From assembly GCA_016712465.1 (NCBI GenBank), contig JADJQZ010000001.1, positions 372,001 to 436,000 on the forward strand: a stretch of DNA of 64,000 nt, in the 5' to 3' direction. The position numbers and the translations under genes are program-made. Each line of letters starts with the position of its first letter. Position 1 is the stretch's first letter. Positions 1 to 8,375 of this stretch are shown here, piece after piece. Origin of the DNA: Candidatus Obscuribacter sp. (lineage in GTDB: Bacteria > Cyanobacteriota > Vampirovibrionia > Obscuribacterales > Obscuribacteraceae). The notes below the pieces were generated by a model. It was not told the origin of the DNA, ran no database searches, and worked only from the letters and a program-made list of their open reading frames with translations.

Positions 1-468
1 CACAAGTTTTACCGCTGGGTGTGGTAGGCGTAAACTTCTTCCGGTATGCCGGTCTGAGCCGCCTCTAACCTGCTTGCGATCATCCTCTTGGCCTTTCCGG
101 CTTTTCCGAAAATTGTCAGTGTTTTCAGTTGAATTGAACATCGATCAATCTTGCGGATGAGCTTATAAAGCTATTTTAGAGAGCTTTGTAAAGCTTAGGC
201 CGGCTTATATTTCTTTCCGAGCATGCAGTTTCTTATGTTCCAGGTATCGCTAATTCACTTTTACCTCACAAGGCATTCAACTCCACAAAAAACCAGGCAG
301 TTCCATCAAAACCCATTTTCAGTCAGCAGTTTGCTGGCATGGGGAAGGTGGTGCTTTGAGATTTTGGTTTCCGGAGTTCTGATTTTCCTGGTGGTGTGCA
401 AGTGATGGCGAAGTGCCCTCAGGGATTTCCCTTGAAGGCGAAACCACAACTAAACTGGAGTTAAAACT
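1..468. other. Intergenic / edge region without a recognisable gene
   Basis: No convincing coding region is seen. A small inverted repeat (AAAGCT...AGCTTT, 167-187) could be the end of an upstream transcript. Short open frames here have no good ribosome binding site and no family resemblance. Confidence 0.5.
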
Positions 469-1266
469 ATGCTTTGCCCGCATTGCAGTTCTCCCCGTCA
501 CATCCTTTGCGACGAGGGATTCCGTGTCAACGTCAATTTCTCTACCTTTGGTTCGGCTGATGATGCCCTGAAGAGCATCAAGGCCATTGCTGCTTCTGTC
601 GGCGAGACCCACCTGCTTGGCCCCCAACCCGACAGCGAGAAGGCGCCGGTTGTGAACGGTTCCATGGCCAAAGTGAAGCGCGACGAGAGCGTGCTTCTGG
701 TTCTGCCAAGCTTCCAGGACACCGGTCTGGGTGTCTATGGGCGCGGCGTGCTCACCGCTCTTTCCCCCGCCAATCTGAGCGAGGTCAAAGACGGTGTGGT
801 GAAGCCCAAGTTCGACGACCAGGTCTTCGACGGCGCCTTCGCTTCCACCCATGCGCTCACTCTGGCCCCCATCGACGGTCAGCGCCTGAGCGTGCTGGTG
901 ATCGGGCTTGGCAAGCGCGACGACTGCAGCAAGAAGGGTCTCTGCGGCCTGATCGGCACCGCCGTGGACAGCGCCGTCAGCGGGCTCTACTCGCACCTGG
1001 TGGTGGCCATTTCCGACTTCACCGGTGCCCCCATCTACGGTCAGCAACTGGGCGCCGTCTCTCGCTGCCGGCTCTCGATTGCCGTGGTGGAAGATGCGGA
1101 CGATCTGGTCCTGAGCGAAATGACCCTGGTGGTCAACGTGGATCAGGTGGCTGGTCTTTGCCAGGGCATCGACATCGCCGGACCGCTCTGCTCCCACTGC
1201 AACCATCCGCGCGCCGGCACCATCAAGCTCGGTCGTCCCGAGCCGCACAACCAGGGGTATAACTGA
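469..1266 (+). CDS. Stand-alone peptidase M17 N-terminal (macro-like) domain protein with CxxC ends
   Basis: The 265-residue protein resembles only the N-terminal, macro-like domain of leucyl aminopeptidases (peptidase M17). The diagnostic strand VLVIGLGKR lies at about residues 142-150 and is followed by the usual helix and a second hydrophobic strand. The metal-binding catalytic domain of M17 is absent, so peptidase activity is not expected. CxxC pairs at both ends (C3/C6 and C241/C244) suggest metal binding or redox chemistry. The ATG follows GGAG at a normal distance. It is first in an operon with a paralogue 71 bases downstream and a helical protein after that. The family link is inferred from motif pattern. 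Ligand and role are unknown; ADP-ribose-like binding would fit the fold but is not shown. Confidence 0.6.
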   Translation: MLCPHCSSPRHILCDEGFRVNVNFSTFGSADDALKSIKAIAASVGETHLLGPQPDSEKAPVVNGSMAKVKRDESVLLVLPSFQDTGLGVYGRGVLTALSPANLSEVKDGVVKPKFDDQVFDGAFASTHALTLAPIDGQRLSVLVIGLGKRDDCSKKGLCGLIGTAVDSAVSGLYSHLVVAISDFTGAPIYGQQLGAVSRCRLSIAVVEDADDLVLSEMTLVVNVDQVAGLCQGIDIAGPLCSHCNHPRAGTIKLGRPEPHNQGYN

Positions 1267-1269
1267 GAA

Positions 1270-1284
1270 CCGCTTCGCAAGCGG
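1270..1284 (+). other. Small intercistronic hairpin
   Basis: The inverted repeat CCGCTT-cgc-AAGCGG lies just after the first stop codon and before the next Shine-Dalgarno site. It has no T-run, so RNA processing or stability is likelier than termination. Confidence 0.35.
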
Positions 1285-1337
1285 CTTTCAGGTAACCTCA
1301 ATTTCTTGAAACGTCAACCATAGAAAAGGAGGACAGT

Positions 1338-2108
1338 ATGACTGCCTCAAGATCTGTTTCCCAGAAGAAAGCGCGTTCTCGCAAGGGCGCTGCTAAGACC
1401 CTGCCGGTGCTGGTGGAAAGCAATTGCCAGTCCGGCTGCAGCGATTGCGCTCTAGCCAAAGGCGGCAAGTGCGGCGGCTCCTGCCCCGGCACTGCCAGCG
1501 CGGCGGTCTCCCTCATGCCCGAGTTCAAGGTGATCCCCGGCATCAGTTCGCGCCATCAGCATGGCGTGGATTATGACCAGGGCGACTTGCTCATTCTCAC
1601 CAAGATGCTCGGCTCCGCTCTCGGACCGGGCCCCATGTGCTTCGATGCTCACCATGGCGGTGCCATCAGCCAGGCTGTGCAGGAAAAGCACTTCCAGGGG
1701 GCAGCCGGCGAGCACCTTGCCGTGGAGTTTCCGCCCCAGGAAGGCAGCCCGTCCGGGCGCAAACGCCATGCAGTGGTGGTTGGTCTGGGGCGTCCCGATG
1801 AGGTGTCGAAGCGGCGCATTTGCGGCTTCTTCAACTACGCTCTCGACCTCTGCGCTCACTACCAGGCTGAGACTCTGGTCTTGCCGATATTCCCGTATCG
1901 GCTCTCCCAGGGGTCCCTGAGCCTGACGGCTACGGCCGCCATCCTTCGCTGCATCACCGCTGAACGGGTGCGGCGCGGCACTCTCTCCGGGGTGAAGGAG
2001 ATTCGTCTCCTCTGTGCTCCTCAAGCCAAGTCGCACTTGAGTCGCGGCCTGGCCGTGCAGCATACGCTCTGCAGTCAGTGCCACATTCCCGGTTTTGCCG
2101 AGGGCTAG
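1338..2108 (+). CDS. M17 N-terminal (macro-like) domain protein with Cys-rich N-terminus
   Basis: This 256-residue paralogue of the preceding protein starts at an ATG behind AAGGAGG. Residues 28-50 form a Cys-rich patch (C30, C34, C37, C45, C49) that looks like a metal-binding knuckle. Residues 62-240 follow the M17 N-terminal domain pattern, with HHGGAISQAV, HFQGAAGEH and VVVGLGRPDE in order, then the motif LLCAPQAKSHLSRGLA, which is nearly repeated in the paralogue at 32.5 kb. A CxxC pair (C245/C248) sits at the C-terminus, as in its neighbour. There is no catalytic M17 domain. Function is unknown. A binding or regulatory role is more likely than proteolysis. Confidence 0.62.
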   Translation: MTASRSVSQKKARSRKGAAKTLPVLVESNCQSGCSDCALAKGGKCGGSCPGTASAAVSLMPEFKVIPGISSRHQHGVDYDQGDLLILTKMLGSALGPGPMCFDAHHGGAISQAVQEKHFQGAAGEHLAVEFPPQEGSPSGRKRHAVVVGLGRPDEVSKRRICGFFNYALDLCAHYQAETLVLPIFPYRLSQGSLSLTATAAILRCITAERVRRGTLSGVKEIRLLCAPQAKSHLSRGLAVQHTLCSQCHIPGFAEG

Positions 2109-2242
2109 AGTCGCCCGTCGACTCTGCCTTTCGGCGAGTTTCTTGCAAATCGACAAAACGCGACGGCGGTGCAGAGTTTTGCATCCGCTCAGGCTGCACT
2201 GCCCGCCGTCTCAAACTTTCTAATTCGCACAGGAGAAAGACC

Positions 2243-2818
2243 ATGCTTACCGCAAAAGTCGACCTTCAGCAGATTCGCAAGAGCGTTCTGCGTTCCCAGA
2301 TGCTTGCCCTGGAATCCCAGGCGCAGGCCATTTACTACCTCGGCACCGAGCACCGGGCCGGCATCGACCTCGGTCGCAATCCCGAGATCTACCTGATCGT
2401 GCAGGACGTCAAAGACATCGCTGACACCGCCCGTAAGACCACGGAGGACGCCAAGTCGCTCACGCCCGAGGCGGTGCTCAGTCGCCTGCAAGGGCTTCAG
2501 AGCCTGGCTCACAGCGTGGTGGAACGGGCCGAGGAAGCCTACCGGCACATTCAGGTGGACTCCGATGCCCGCCTGGAAGAGAACCTGGCTGAGAATCTCG
2601 ACAAGGGTGAGAACCCCACCGAGATGCCGGAAGTGCCTGCCGATACGCGCCACCTCAAGGCCCGTGCCGGTATGGCCTGTCACAGTGCCGAGATCGATCA
2701 GCACCTGACCTTCAAGTTGCAGGTGCGGGCCATTTGCGACCTGGCTCTGGAGCTGTCTTTCACGGCAGCGGCCGAAGCCGGTCACGACTACCCGCAGGAT
2801 GAGGGCTACTGGAAGTAA
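2243..2818 (+). CDS. Conserved-looking helical protein, function unknown
   Basis: The 191-residue protein is predicted from its composition to be almost entirely alpha-helical, acidic and soluble, with no signal peptide or Cys residues typical of its neighbours. The chosen ATG sits six bases after AGGAGAA. The open frame extends 55 codons further upstream but without a ribosome site. It is the last gene of the operon with the two M17-N proteins and is followed by a strong terminator, so it probably works with them. I do not recognise a family. Confidence 0.6.
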   Translation: MLTAKVDLQQIRKSVLRSQMLALESQAQAIYYLGTEHRAGIDLGRNPEIYLIVQDVKDIADTARKTTEDAKSLTPEAVLSRLQGLQSLAHSVVERAEEAYRHIQVDSDARLEENLAENLDKGENPTEMPEVPADTRHLKARAGMACHSAEIDQHLTFKLQVRAICDLALELSFTAAAEAGHDYPQDEGYWK

Positions 2819-2864
2819 CCCGCCGGTGAGCTGACCGACAGCTTGCCCCGCTACCGACCCTGGG

Positions 2865-2901
2865 GGAGCGCAGTTCTTCATGGACTGCGCTCCTCTTTTT
2901 T
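2865..2901 (+). terminator. Rho-independent terminator
   Basis: A perfect 10-bp stem (GGAGCGCAGT / ACTGCGCTCC) with a 9-base loop is followed by TCTTTTTT, 46 bases after the stop of the helical protein. Confidence 0.85.
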
Positions 2902-2940
2902 CGATGCCCTCTCATTTGCTTAGCTTTTGTCTCTTTCACC

Positions 2941-2980
2941 GTTCAAAAAAAACACATACACTATGGCAAGTAGTAACCCC
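2941..2980. repeat. Dispersed intergenic motif, copy 1
   Basis: TTC plus an A8 tract, then ATACACTATGGCAAGTAGTAAC. It matches other copies near 7.5, 22.3, 26.1, 33.4, 38.8 and 43.9 kb. Confidence 0.45.
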
Positions 2981-3469
2981 TCTCGCTGCGGGTGTGAAAA
3001 TCAGGATGTCGGCGCATTTTTCGCAGACTAGTCTAGCTGCGCTATCTACAATAGCTGCTGCCTAGGCTTCTTGGCAGCCGGTTGTCAACACGGACTCAGC
3101 TTCGCGTTCGTTGTGGGATACGAGCTTCTGTACTGCATGGGGCGGGGGCCGGCCGTCTTCCGTGTCGGCACTTGGTGCCAGGTCTCTTAATTCTGAAAGT
3201 CAAAGATCCATTTGAGAGTAAGAAAAAGTTCTTGAGTCAAAAACTTCAAGCGTTGCCATTAAACTCCCTGACCTTTTAGGTTCTATAGGTCTTTAACTAA
3301 ATCGTTTTCTACTTTCTTTAGAAGTCCCTGATCACCCCCCGAGCTCAAGCACCAGACTAAATGGCTTTCTTTTAGCGAACCAGTTGTTCGCAATTGTCCT
3401 GTCGTGCTCATTTCGCTTGTGCGGTTCAGAGGCTTCGTCGACTCAATTTCCCGAAGGGATACAACCAAC

Positions 3470-4531
3470 ATGTCCAAGAAATACCGTATCATCGGACCCG
3501 ATGATCCTAACTTTCCGAAGATGCGCCAGCGTCTTCTGGTAACCTGGCTGAAGACCATTCTCGGTTATCTGGCTATGGGCGGCCTTGCTCTGGCTGCCTT
3601 CGCCGGGTTCGGCTTCAGCTATCGCTTTCAGATGGGTTTTGGTTTGCTCTGGTTTCTGGTGCCGGTTTTGAGCTGGTGGTTCAGCGCCAAGATCGCCATC
3701 GCCATGACCAAGTCGACTCCGGCAGACCCCTCCAATCCCGAACACAAGCGCTTGCTTGATATCGTGGACCGGGTCTACGCCAAGAGCGGTCTCAAGTTCA
3801 AACCGCCTGTCTTCATCTCCGACAACCCGCTGCCTAACGCCTTCGCCACCGGACCTATCCACCGGCAGGCTGTGGTAGCGGCGACCAAGGGCCTCTTCCT
3901 CACCGGTATGACCGATGAAGAAATCGAGGCTGTTTTCGCCCACGAGTTGGGTCACGTCAAGAATTACGATGTGGCCATCAACTCCATGCTCTCCGTCATC
4001 TCCATGATCTTCTTCATGATCGTGGATAGCGGCGTGAAAGTTCTTCTTTCCGGCATCCGCATCTTCAACCGGGACTTCGGCTTGAAAGAAGAGCTGCGCT
4101 CCAAGCCGCGCGGTTTCATCACCGGTGTCCTGGAGTGGGTAGTCATGTTCCTGGTCTTCCAGATCACGGGGCAGATGACCAAAGTAGTGCAGATGTTCGT
4201 GATGCGTGCCCGTGAATCGGCAGCCGATGCCACCGGGTCGCTCATGACCGGTAAGCCCTGCGATCTGGCTTCGGCCTTGATCAAGCTGGTGGCTTATGTG
4301 GAGAAGAACCGTCCCCGCGGACGGGAAGCCGAGCTTTACCGGGCTCTTAGGCCGATCATGACCATCGATCCCATCTTCGATGCCCGTCAGGTCGACCCGG
4401 CGCCCAGCTCGCTCTGGCAGCGCCTGCTGCGTTTCTGGAAGCAGCTGCAGCTCACCCACCCGCCGGTGCCGGAGCGCGTCGCCGCTCTGGAAACCATGAA
4501 CGGCGGTGCCTGCACTCTGCCCAAGGTCTAA
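3470..4531 (+). CDS. M48 family membrane metallopeptidase (HtpX-like)
   Basis: A 353-residue zinc metallopeptidase of the HtpX/M48 type, which degrades membrane or misfolded proteins from the cytoplasmic face. Two membrane segments lie near residues 29-50 and 56-78, the zinc motif HELGH is at 158-162, and the third ligand is likely E249 in ARESAADA. Further hydrophobic segments lie at about 172-186 and 220-234. Length and order fit M48B. The ATG at 3470 was chosen because GAAGGGA precedes it at good spacing; an upstream ATG at 3404 in the same frame has none. The gene is followed 91 bases later by an S53 peptidase, which suggests a protein-quality pair. Confidence 0.9.
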   Translation: MSKKYRIIGPDDPNFPKMRQRLLVTWLKTILGYLAMGGLALAAFAGFGFSYRFQMGFGLLWFLVPVLSWWFSAKIAIAMTKSTPADPSNPEHKRLLDIVDRVYAKSGLKFKPPVFISDNPLPNAFATGPIHRQAVVAATKGLFLTGMTDEEIEAVFAHELGHVKNYDVAINSMLSVISMIFFMIVDSGVKVLLSGIRIFNRDFGLKEELRSKPRGFITGVLEWVVMFLVFQITGQMTKVVQMFVMRARESAADATGSLMTGKPCDLASALIKLVAYVEKNRPRGREAELYRALRPIMTIDPIFDARQVDPAPSSLWQRLLRFWKQLQLTHPPVPERVAALETMNGGACTLPKV

Positions 4532-4622
4532 ATTTCCTCCGAACAAGAATAAAAACTCGGGGATGGCGGTCTATTACAAGATTTCGGACTGCCATCCTCC
4601 GCATTTCCCATGAGGGATAGCT

Positions 4623-6347
4623 ATGCAAAAGAAAATTTCCGGCAAGCTCCTGGGCGGCATTATCGCCCTGGTAGCAATTGTCTCTGTTTGTGCGTGGTAT
4701 TTCACCGGCTCGGGAATAGGCTCCTTCTTCGGATTTCGCAATTCCGAAGTGGTGCTTTCCGGCAGCACACCCGACAGCGTCGAGGACTCCAGTCTGGTGC
4801 GCCATGCCGATCCTGAGCGGCGCATCGAGATCGTGATTGGTCTTAATGTGCGCAATGAGGCCGACCTCGACAATTTGCTTGAGCGTCAGGCCGACCCGCA
4901 GTCGCCTGATTACCTCAAGTTTCTCAGTGTGGATGACTTCGTCCGCCTTTATTCACCGGCTCAGACCGATGTGGATGAGGTGGTGAAGCATCTTACCCTG
5001 AACGGCATCAGGGTCAAGCAGATTGCTCGCAATCGCTTGCTCGTTCATGCCGAGGGGACCGTGGCCCAGATGGAACGTGCCTTCCACGTTACCATCAACG
5101 AGTACAGCTATTTCGCTGGTACTGCCGGTAATGCCACGGTCAAGACTTTCTACAGTAATGACCGGGACCCCTCCATTCCGGCTCACCTGAAAGATGTGGT
5201 GGTCTCCGTTCTTGGTCTCAATGACCTTGATCGCCTGCAGAGTCGTGCCGTCAGTCCCCGCAATCCGACCGCTAAGGCTTCTCAGGCTGCTCTCAGCCCG
5301 TCCGACGTGGCTACGGCTTACAACCTGCCCAACGAAAACAATAGGGCGGGCAGCCGTAAGCTCACCGGCGAGGGTGTGACCATGGCCATTGTCACAGCCG
5401 AAGGCTATAACAAGTCTGACGTTGAGGGCTACTGGCAGCACCACGGCGTCAAGCGGAACGGTCGAGTCATCGATGTGCCCGTCAACGGCACCACCAAGGA
5501 AGTGAACGAGGAAACGACCCTGGATCTGGAACTCATGGGTTCCCAGATTCTCGATGCCGACATCTACATGTACATCGCCTATGACGCCAAGTTCGTCAAC
5601 TTTGCTCTCGCTTTCAATCAGATGGTGGTGGATAACCACGCTTCCGTCATGAGTGTCAGTTGGGGGCTTTGTGAGCGAGGCACAGGCTGGCTGATGATGA
5701 AGACGGAAAACGCCATCTTCAAACAGGCCGCTTCGCAGGGCATCGCTCTCTTCGCTTCCTCCGGCGATGACGGTGTCTATGACTGCAAGGAAAAGAAGCT
5801 GCGCTGGGAAGTGGACTTTCCGTCTTCCAGCCCTTATGTCACTGCCGTTGGTGGCACCACGCTGACCATCAAAGACGGTGCGCGCAGCTCGGAGTCTGCC
5901 TGGGACGGCTCTGGTGGCGGTATTTCCAGCCACTTCGTCCGCCCCAAATGGCAGGACGGCAAGGGTGTGCCCAGCGGCGACAAGCGCGTCTCCGCCGACG
6001 TATCGATGGTGGCCGATCCCAGCACCGGTTACTCGCTCTATTACGACGGCAAGTGGGCCAAGATTGGCGGTACCAGTGCCAGCGGTCCACAGTGGGCGGC
6101 TCTCTGGGGGCTTTCCGTGCAAGCGGTGGGCAAACGCCTGGGTCCGGCCAATGCGCACATCTATCGGGCCGGACGCTCATCCGACGCCGGCAAGATCTTC
6201 TTTGACGTCGTCACCGGTATGAACGGTGCCGGTCGTGGGCCTGGCTACAAAGCCGCCCCCGGCTGGGACTATCCCACTGGGTGGGGTGCTCCTGACGGCG
6301 AAGCCTTGATTCGTCACCTGGAAGGTGTGAACAAGACCACAAAGTAG
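4623..6347 (+). CDS. S53 family (sedolisin/kumamolisin-like) serine-carboxyl peptidase
   Basis: The 574-residue precursor has a hydrophobic N-terminal segment (about 9-27; signal or anchor), a pro-kumamolisin activation domain (about 65-205) and an S53 catalytic domain (about 225-570). The catalytic residues can be placed: E297 and D301 in EETTLDLEL, the oxyanion Asp in SSGDDG near 382, and S485 in GGTSASGP. The calcium site is at FFDVVTG (527-532) and DYPTGWG (549-555). It should be exported and self-activate at acidic pH, as is known for the family. The start is preceded by AGGGA. Two terminator-like hairpins follow. It is complete, with no missing key residue seen. Confidence 0.92.
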   Translation: MQKKISGKLLGGIIALVAIVSVCAWYFTGSGIGSFFGFRNSEVVLSGSTPDSVEDSSLVRHADPERRIEIVIGLNVRNEADLDNLLERQADPQSPDYLKFLSVDDFVRLYSPAQTDVDEVVKHLTLNGIRVKQIARNRLLVHAEGTVAQMERAFHVTINEYSYFAGTAGNATVKTFYSNDRDPSIPAHLKDVVVSVLGLNDLDRLQSRAVSPRNPTAKASQAALSPSDVATAYNLPNENNRAGSRKLTGEGVTMAIVTAEGYNKSDVEGYWQHHGVKRNGRVIDVPVNGTTKEVNEETTLDLELMGSQILDADIYMYIAYDAKFVNFALAFNQMVVDNHASVMSVSWGLCERGTGWLMMKTENAIFKQAASQGIALFASSGDDGVYDCKEKKLRWEVDFPSSSPYVTAVGGTTLTIKDGARSSESAWDGSGGGISSHFVRPKWQDGKGVPSGDKRVSADVSMVADPSTGYSLYYDGKWAKIGGTSASGPQWAALWGLSVQAVGKRLGPANAHIYRAGRSSDAGKIFFDVVTGMNGAGRGPGYKAAPGWDYPTGWGAPDGEALIRHLEGVNKTTK

Positions 6348-6354
6348 GCGCTGG

Positions 6355-6402
6355 AGCCGGCAGCGGCAGCAAGCCACAAGCTTTGCTTCCTGTCTGCCGG
6401 CT
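6355..6402 (+). other. Hairpin after the S53 gene
   Basis: AGCCGGCAG pairs with CTGCCGGCT right after the stop codon. There is no T-run, so it is probably a 3' stabiliser ahead of the real terminator at 6473-6532. Confidence 0.4.
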
Positions 6403-6472
6403 AAGCGGCTATCGACATTGTAATTTTAGTGGACGAAAATTGGCACTTAAGATCGGGTGCCGGTTTGGGAGA

Positions 6473-6532
6473 AGCAAAAGGAAGCCTCACCGCTAACGGT
6501 GCCGGTCAAGCCTTTTGCTTTCTCTTTTTTTT
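6473..6532 (+). terminator. Rho-independent terminator
   Basis: AGCAAAAGG pairs with CCTTTTGCT around an inner stem (TCACCG/CGGTG), followed by TTCTCTTTTTTTT. It separates the S53 gene from the insertion sequence. Confidence 0.75.
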
Positions 6533-6625
6533 GCATGGGTTTCATGACTTCTCAGCCCCGTTATTATTGCTTTGATTTGGGCATACTGTATCGTATAGTG
6601 TCCTACCCCAAAAGGAGGAAAAATT

Positions 6626-7525
6626 ATGCAATACGAATCAGTTAACTTTCTGGAATTTCAGCGGCGGTTCAATTCGCAGGAAGCCTGTCTCAATGCTATT
6701 TCTAAGTATCGATGGCCGAAGGGATTCAGGTGTCCAAAGTGTGGACATGATGATGGCTATCAGCTATCCAAGCGGCATGTGACACAGTGCACGTTATGTC
6801 GGACGCAGACGTCCGCTACAGCAGGGACCTTGTTTCACAAGACGAAGATACCGTTAGTTAGGTGGTTTTCCCTCATATTCCTGATGTCTCAGGACAAAGG
6901 AGGAATTTCAACAATGCGGGCTTCTGAGCTACTAGGCATGCACTATACAACCGTTTGGAACATGATGCACAAGATCCGAGAAGCGATGGCGGTGAAGGTG
7001 GAGAGGGAGATGCTGTCAGGGTTTGTAGAGATTGATGATGCGTTTTATGGAGGCCGTACCAAGGGAAAGGCGGGTCGGGCGCTCAACAACAAGCGGCAAG
7101 TGGTAGTGATGGTTGAGCGTCTGGAGAGAGGAGCCGGGGATGTGGCGATGGTTATGCTTCACAACCAATCGGGAAATGCCTTCAAGCAGGCAGTGCTAGG
7201 GCATGTGGAGCCAATGACACACATCAGAACTGACGGCTATTCTTACAACTCCATGCTCCACGGGCTGGGCCGACTGAACATGGAGAAGATTGGAGGAGTG
7301 TATTGCAAGGAAGGTCCGCTCAAGAACGTGGACACAGTCATATCGTTAAGCAAACGTTTCTTGCTGGGCACCTACCATCAGTACTGCGCAAGGGCGCACC
7401 TGCCGCGCTTTTTGACCGAGTATATTTTTCGATTTAATCGACGCTACGAGTGGTGTCAATTATTCAGCCGGCTTGCCGCAGCCTGTGCTCTGTGCCCACC
7501 AGTTCCGTATGCTGCAATATCCTGA
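6626..7525 (+). mobile_element. IS1595-type transposase (ISXO2-like)
   Basis: The 299-residue transposase has an N-terminal zinc ribbon (CPKCGHDDG ... CTLC, about residues 31-55), a helix-turn-helix region, and a DDE-type core with EIDDAFYGG (about 130-138), RTDGYSYN and the GTYHQ segment, ending in FRFNRRYEW as usual for the family. It starts at an ATG after AAAGGAGG. It looks nearly full-length. The third catalytic position and the very C-terminus differ from typical members, so I cannot say whether it is active. I could not fix the terminal inverted repeats. Weakly similar ends near 6594 and 7587 would give an element of about 1 kb. It interrupts otherwise chromosomal genes. Confidence 0.88.
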
Positions 7526-7546
7526 GACGCAGGTTTTTTTGAGAGA

Positions 7547-7566
7547 TATTATAGAATGTAGTAAGC
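7547..7566. repeat. Dispersed intergenic motif, copy 2
   Basis: TATTATAGAATGTAGTAAGC is identical over 20 bases to 38791-38810. It lies just downstream of the transposase stop, between convergent genes. Confidence 0.5.
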
Positions 7567-7657
7567 ACCAAGAGTGGGACTGTACCGAGGAAGACCTCAT
7601 CTGGATCGGCTACGAAGCATCAGGCTTTCCGGCACTAAGGCTGCCTGTTTGAGAGCC

Positions 7658-8245
7658 TCAGTCGCCGCCGCGAGCGCGGTTCAACATGAGTTTGGTAATA
7701 GACTTGAGGGTGGCAAAGACACCTTTGCCTTCCATAGCAACCGCTTCAAAAGCCGGCACTTTCATATGATTTAGTTCGGCTTCCATGCGCTCCACTTCCA
7801 TGGCCGTGGTCAAGTCGCGTTTGTTGTACTGCAAAACCCAGGGGATGTCATCCAGGGTGAGCCTGTATTCCTTCAGGTTCTCCATCATGTTGGCCAGGGA
7901 CTTCTGGTTCTCTTCCGAACGTGTGACGTTGGAGTCGGCTACGAAGACTATGCCGTCTACGTCACGTAAAATCAGTTTGCGACTCTTGTTGTACTCTTCC
8001 TGTCCAGGTACGGTGTACATGGAAATTCTGGCTTTGAAGCCGTTGATTGAGCCCAGGTCGAGAGGCATGAAGTCGAAGAAGAGAGTTCTTTCCGTTTCTG
8101 TAGCCAGGCTGACCAGTTCGCCCCTTGTCTGAGGCGACAATTGGCTGTGGATTATCTTCAAGTTGGTAGTCTTACCGCCCAGACCGGTGCCGTAATAGAC
8201 TAACTTGAATGTGATTTCTTTGGTACCGTAGTTAACTAGCGCCAT
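7658..8245 (-). CDS. mglA: MglA-type Ras-like small GTPase
   Basis: A 195-residue cytoplasmic GTPase of the MglA family, which sets cell polarity and drives gliding or type IV pilus motility. Visible motifs are the P-loop GTGLGGKT (about 19-26), the switch 2 region TVPGQEEY (Asp replaced by Pro-Gly as in MglA), and the base-recognition NKRD. Length matches the family. GAGG precedes the ATG. No MglB (roadblock) partner is visible in the window. Instead the upstream gene is a PATAN-domain protein, and PATAN proteins are known partners in surface motility signalling. It is last in a minus-strand run of four genes. Confidence 0.93.
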   Translation of the reverse strand: MALVNYGTKEITFKLVYYGTGLGGKTTNLKIIHSQLSPQTRGELVSLATETERTLFFDFMPLDLGSINGFKARISMYTVPGQEEYNKSRKLILRDVDGIVFVADSNVTRSEENQKSLANMMENLKEYRLTLDDIPWVLQYNKRDLTTAMEVERMEAELNHMKVPAFEAVAMEGKGVFATLKSITKLMLNRARGGD

Positions 8246-8375
8246 AGAGGCCTCGTTGCCAATATTTCCATTTCATTCCCGTATTCGACCAGGGTTAGTT
8301 TACGTCAAAAGATCTCTTTACATATACTCTTGTAGTTCTCAAGCTCGGGGATAGCAGAGGTTTGTATCGATGGGC

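Larger units (their letters stand above)
2819..3469. other. Intergenic region with terminator and dispersed motif
   Basis: This 650-base gap holds the terminator of the first operon (2865-2901), one copy of the dispersed A-tract/ACTATA motif (2941-2980) and a small GGCAC-ttg-GTGCC hairpin near 3170. No protein gene is supported. A long leader of the M48 gene or a small RNA is possible. Confidence 0.4.

Noticed and set aside
3443..6158. Minus-strand open frames opposite the M48 and S53 genes
   Set aside because: Both peptidases have their active-site motifs on the plus strand; the antisense frames show no family pattern.
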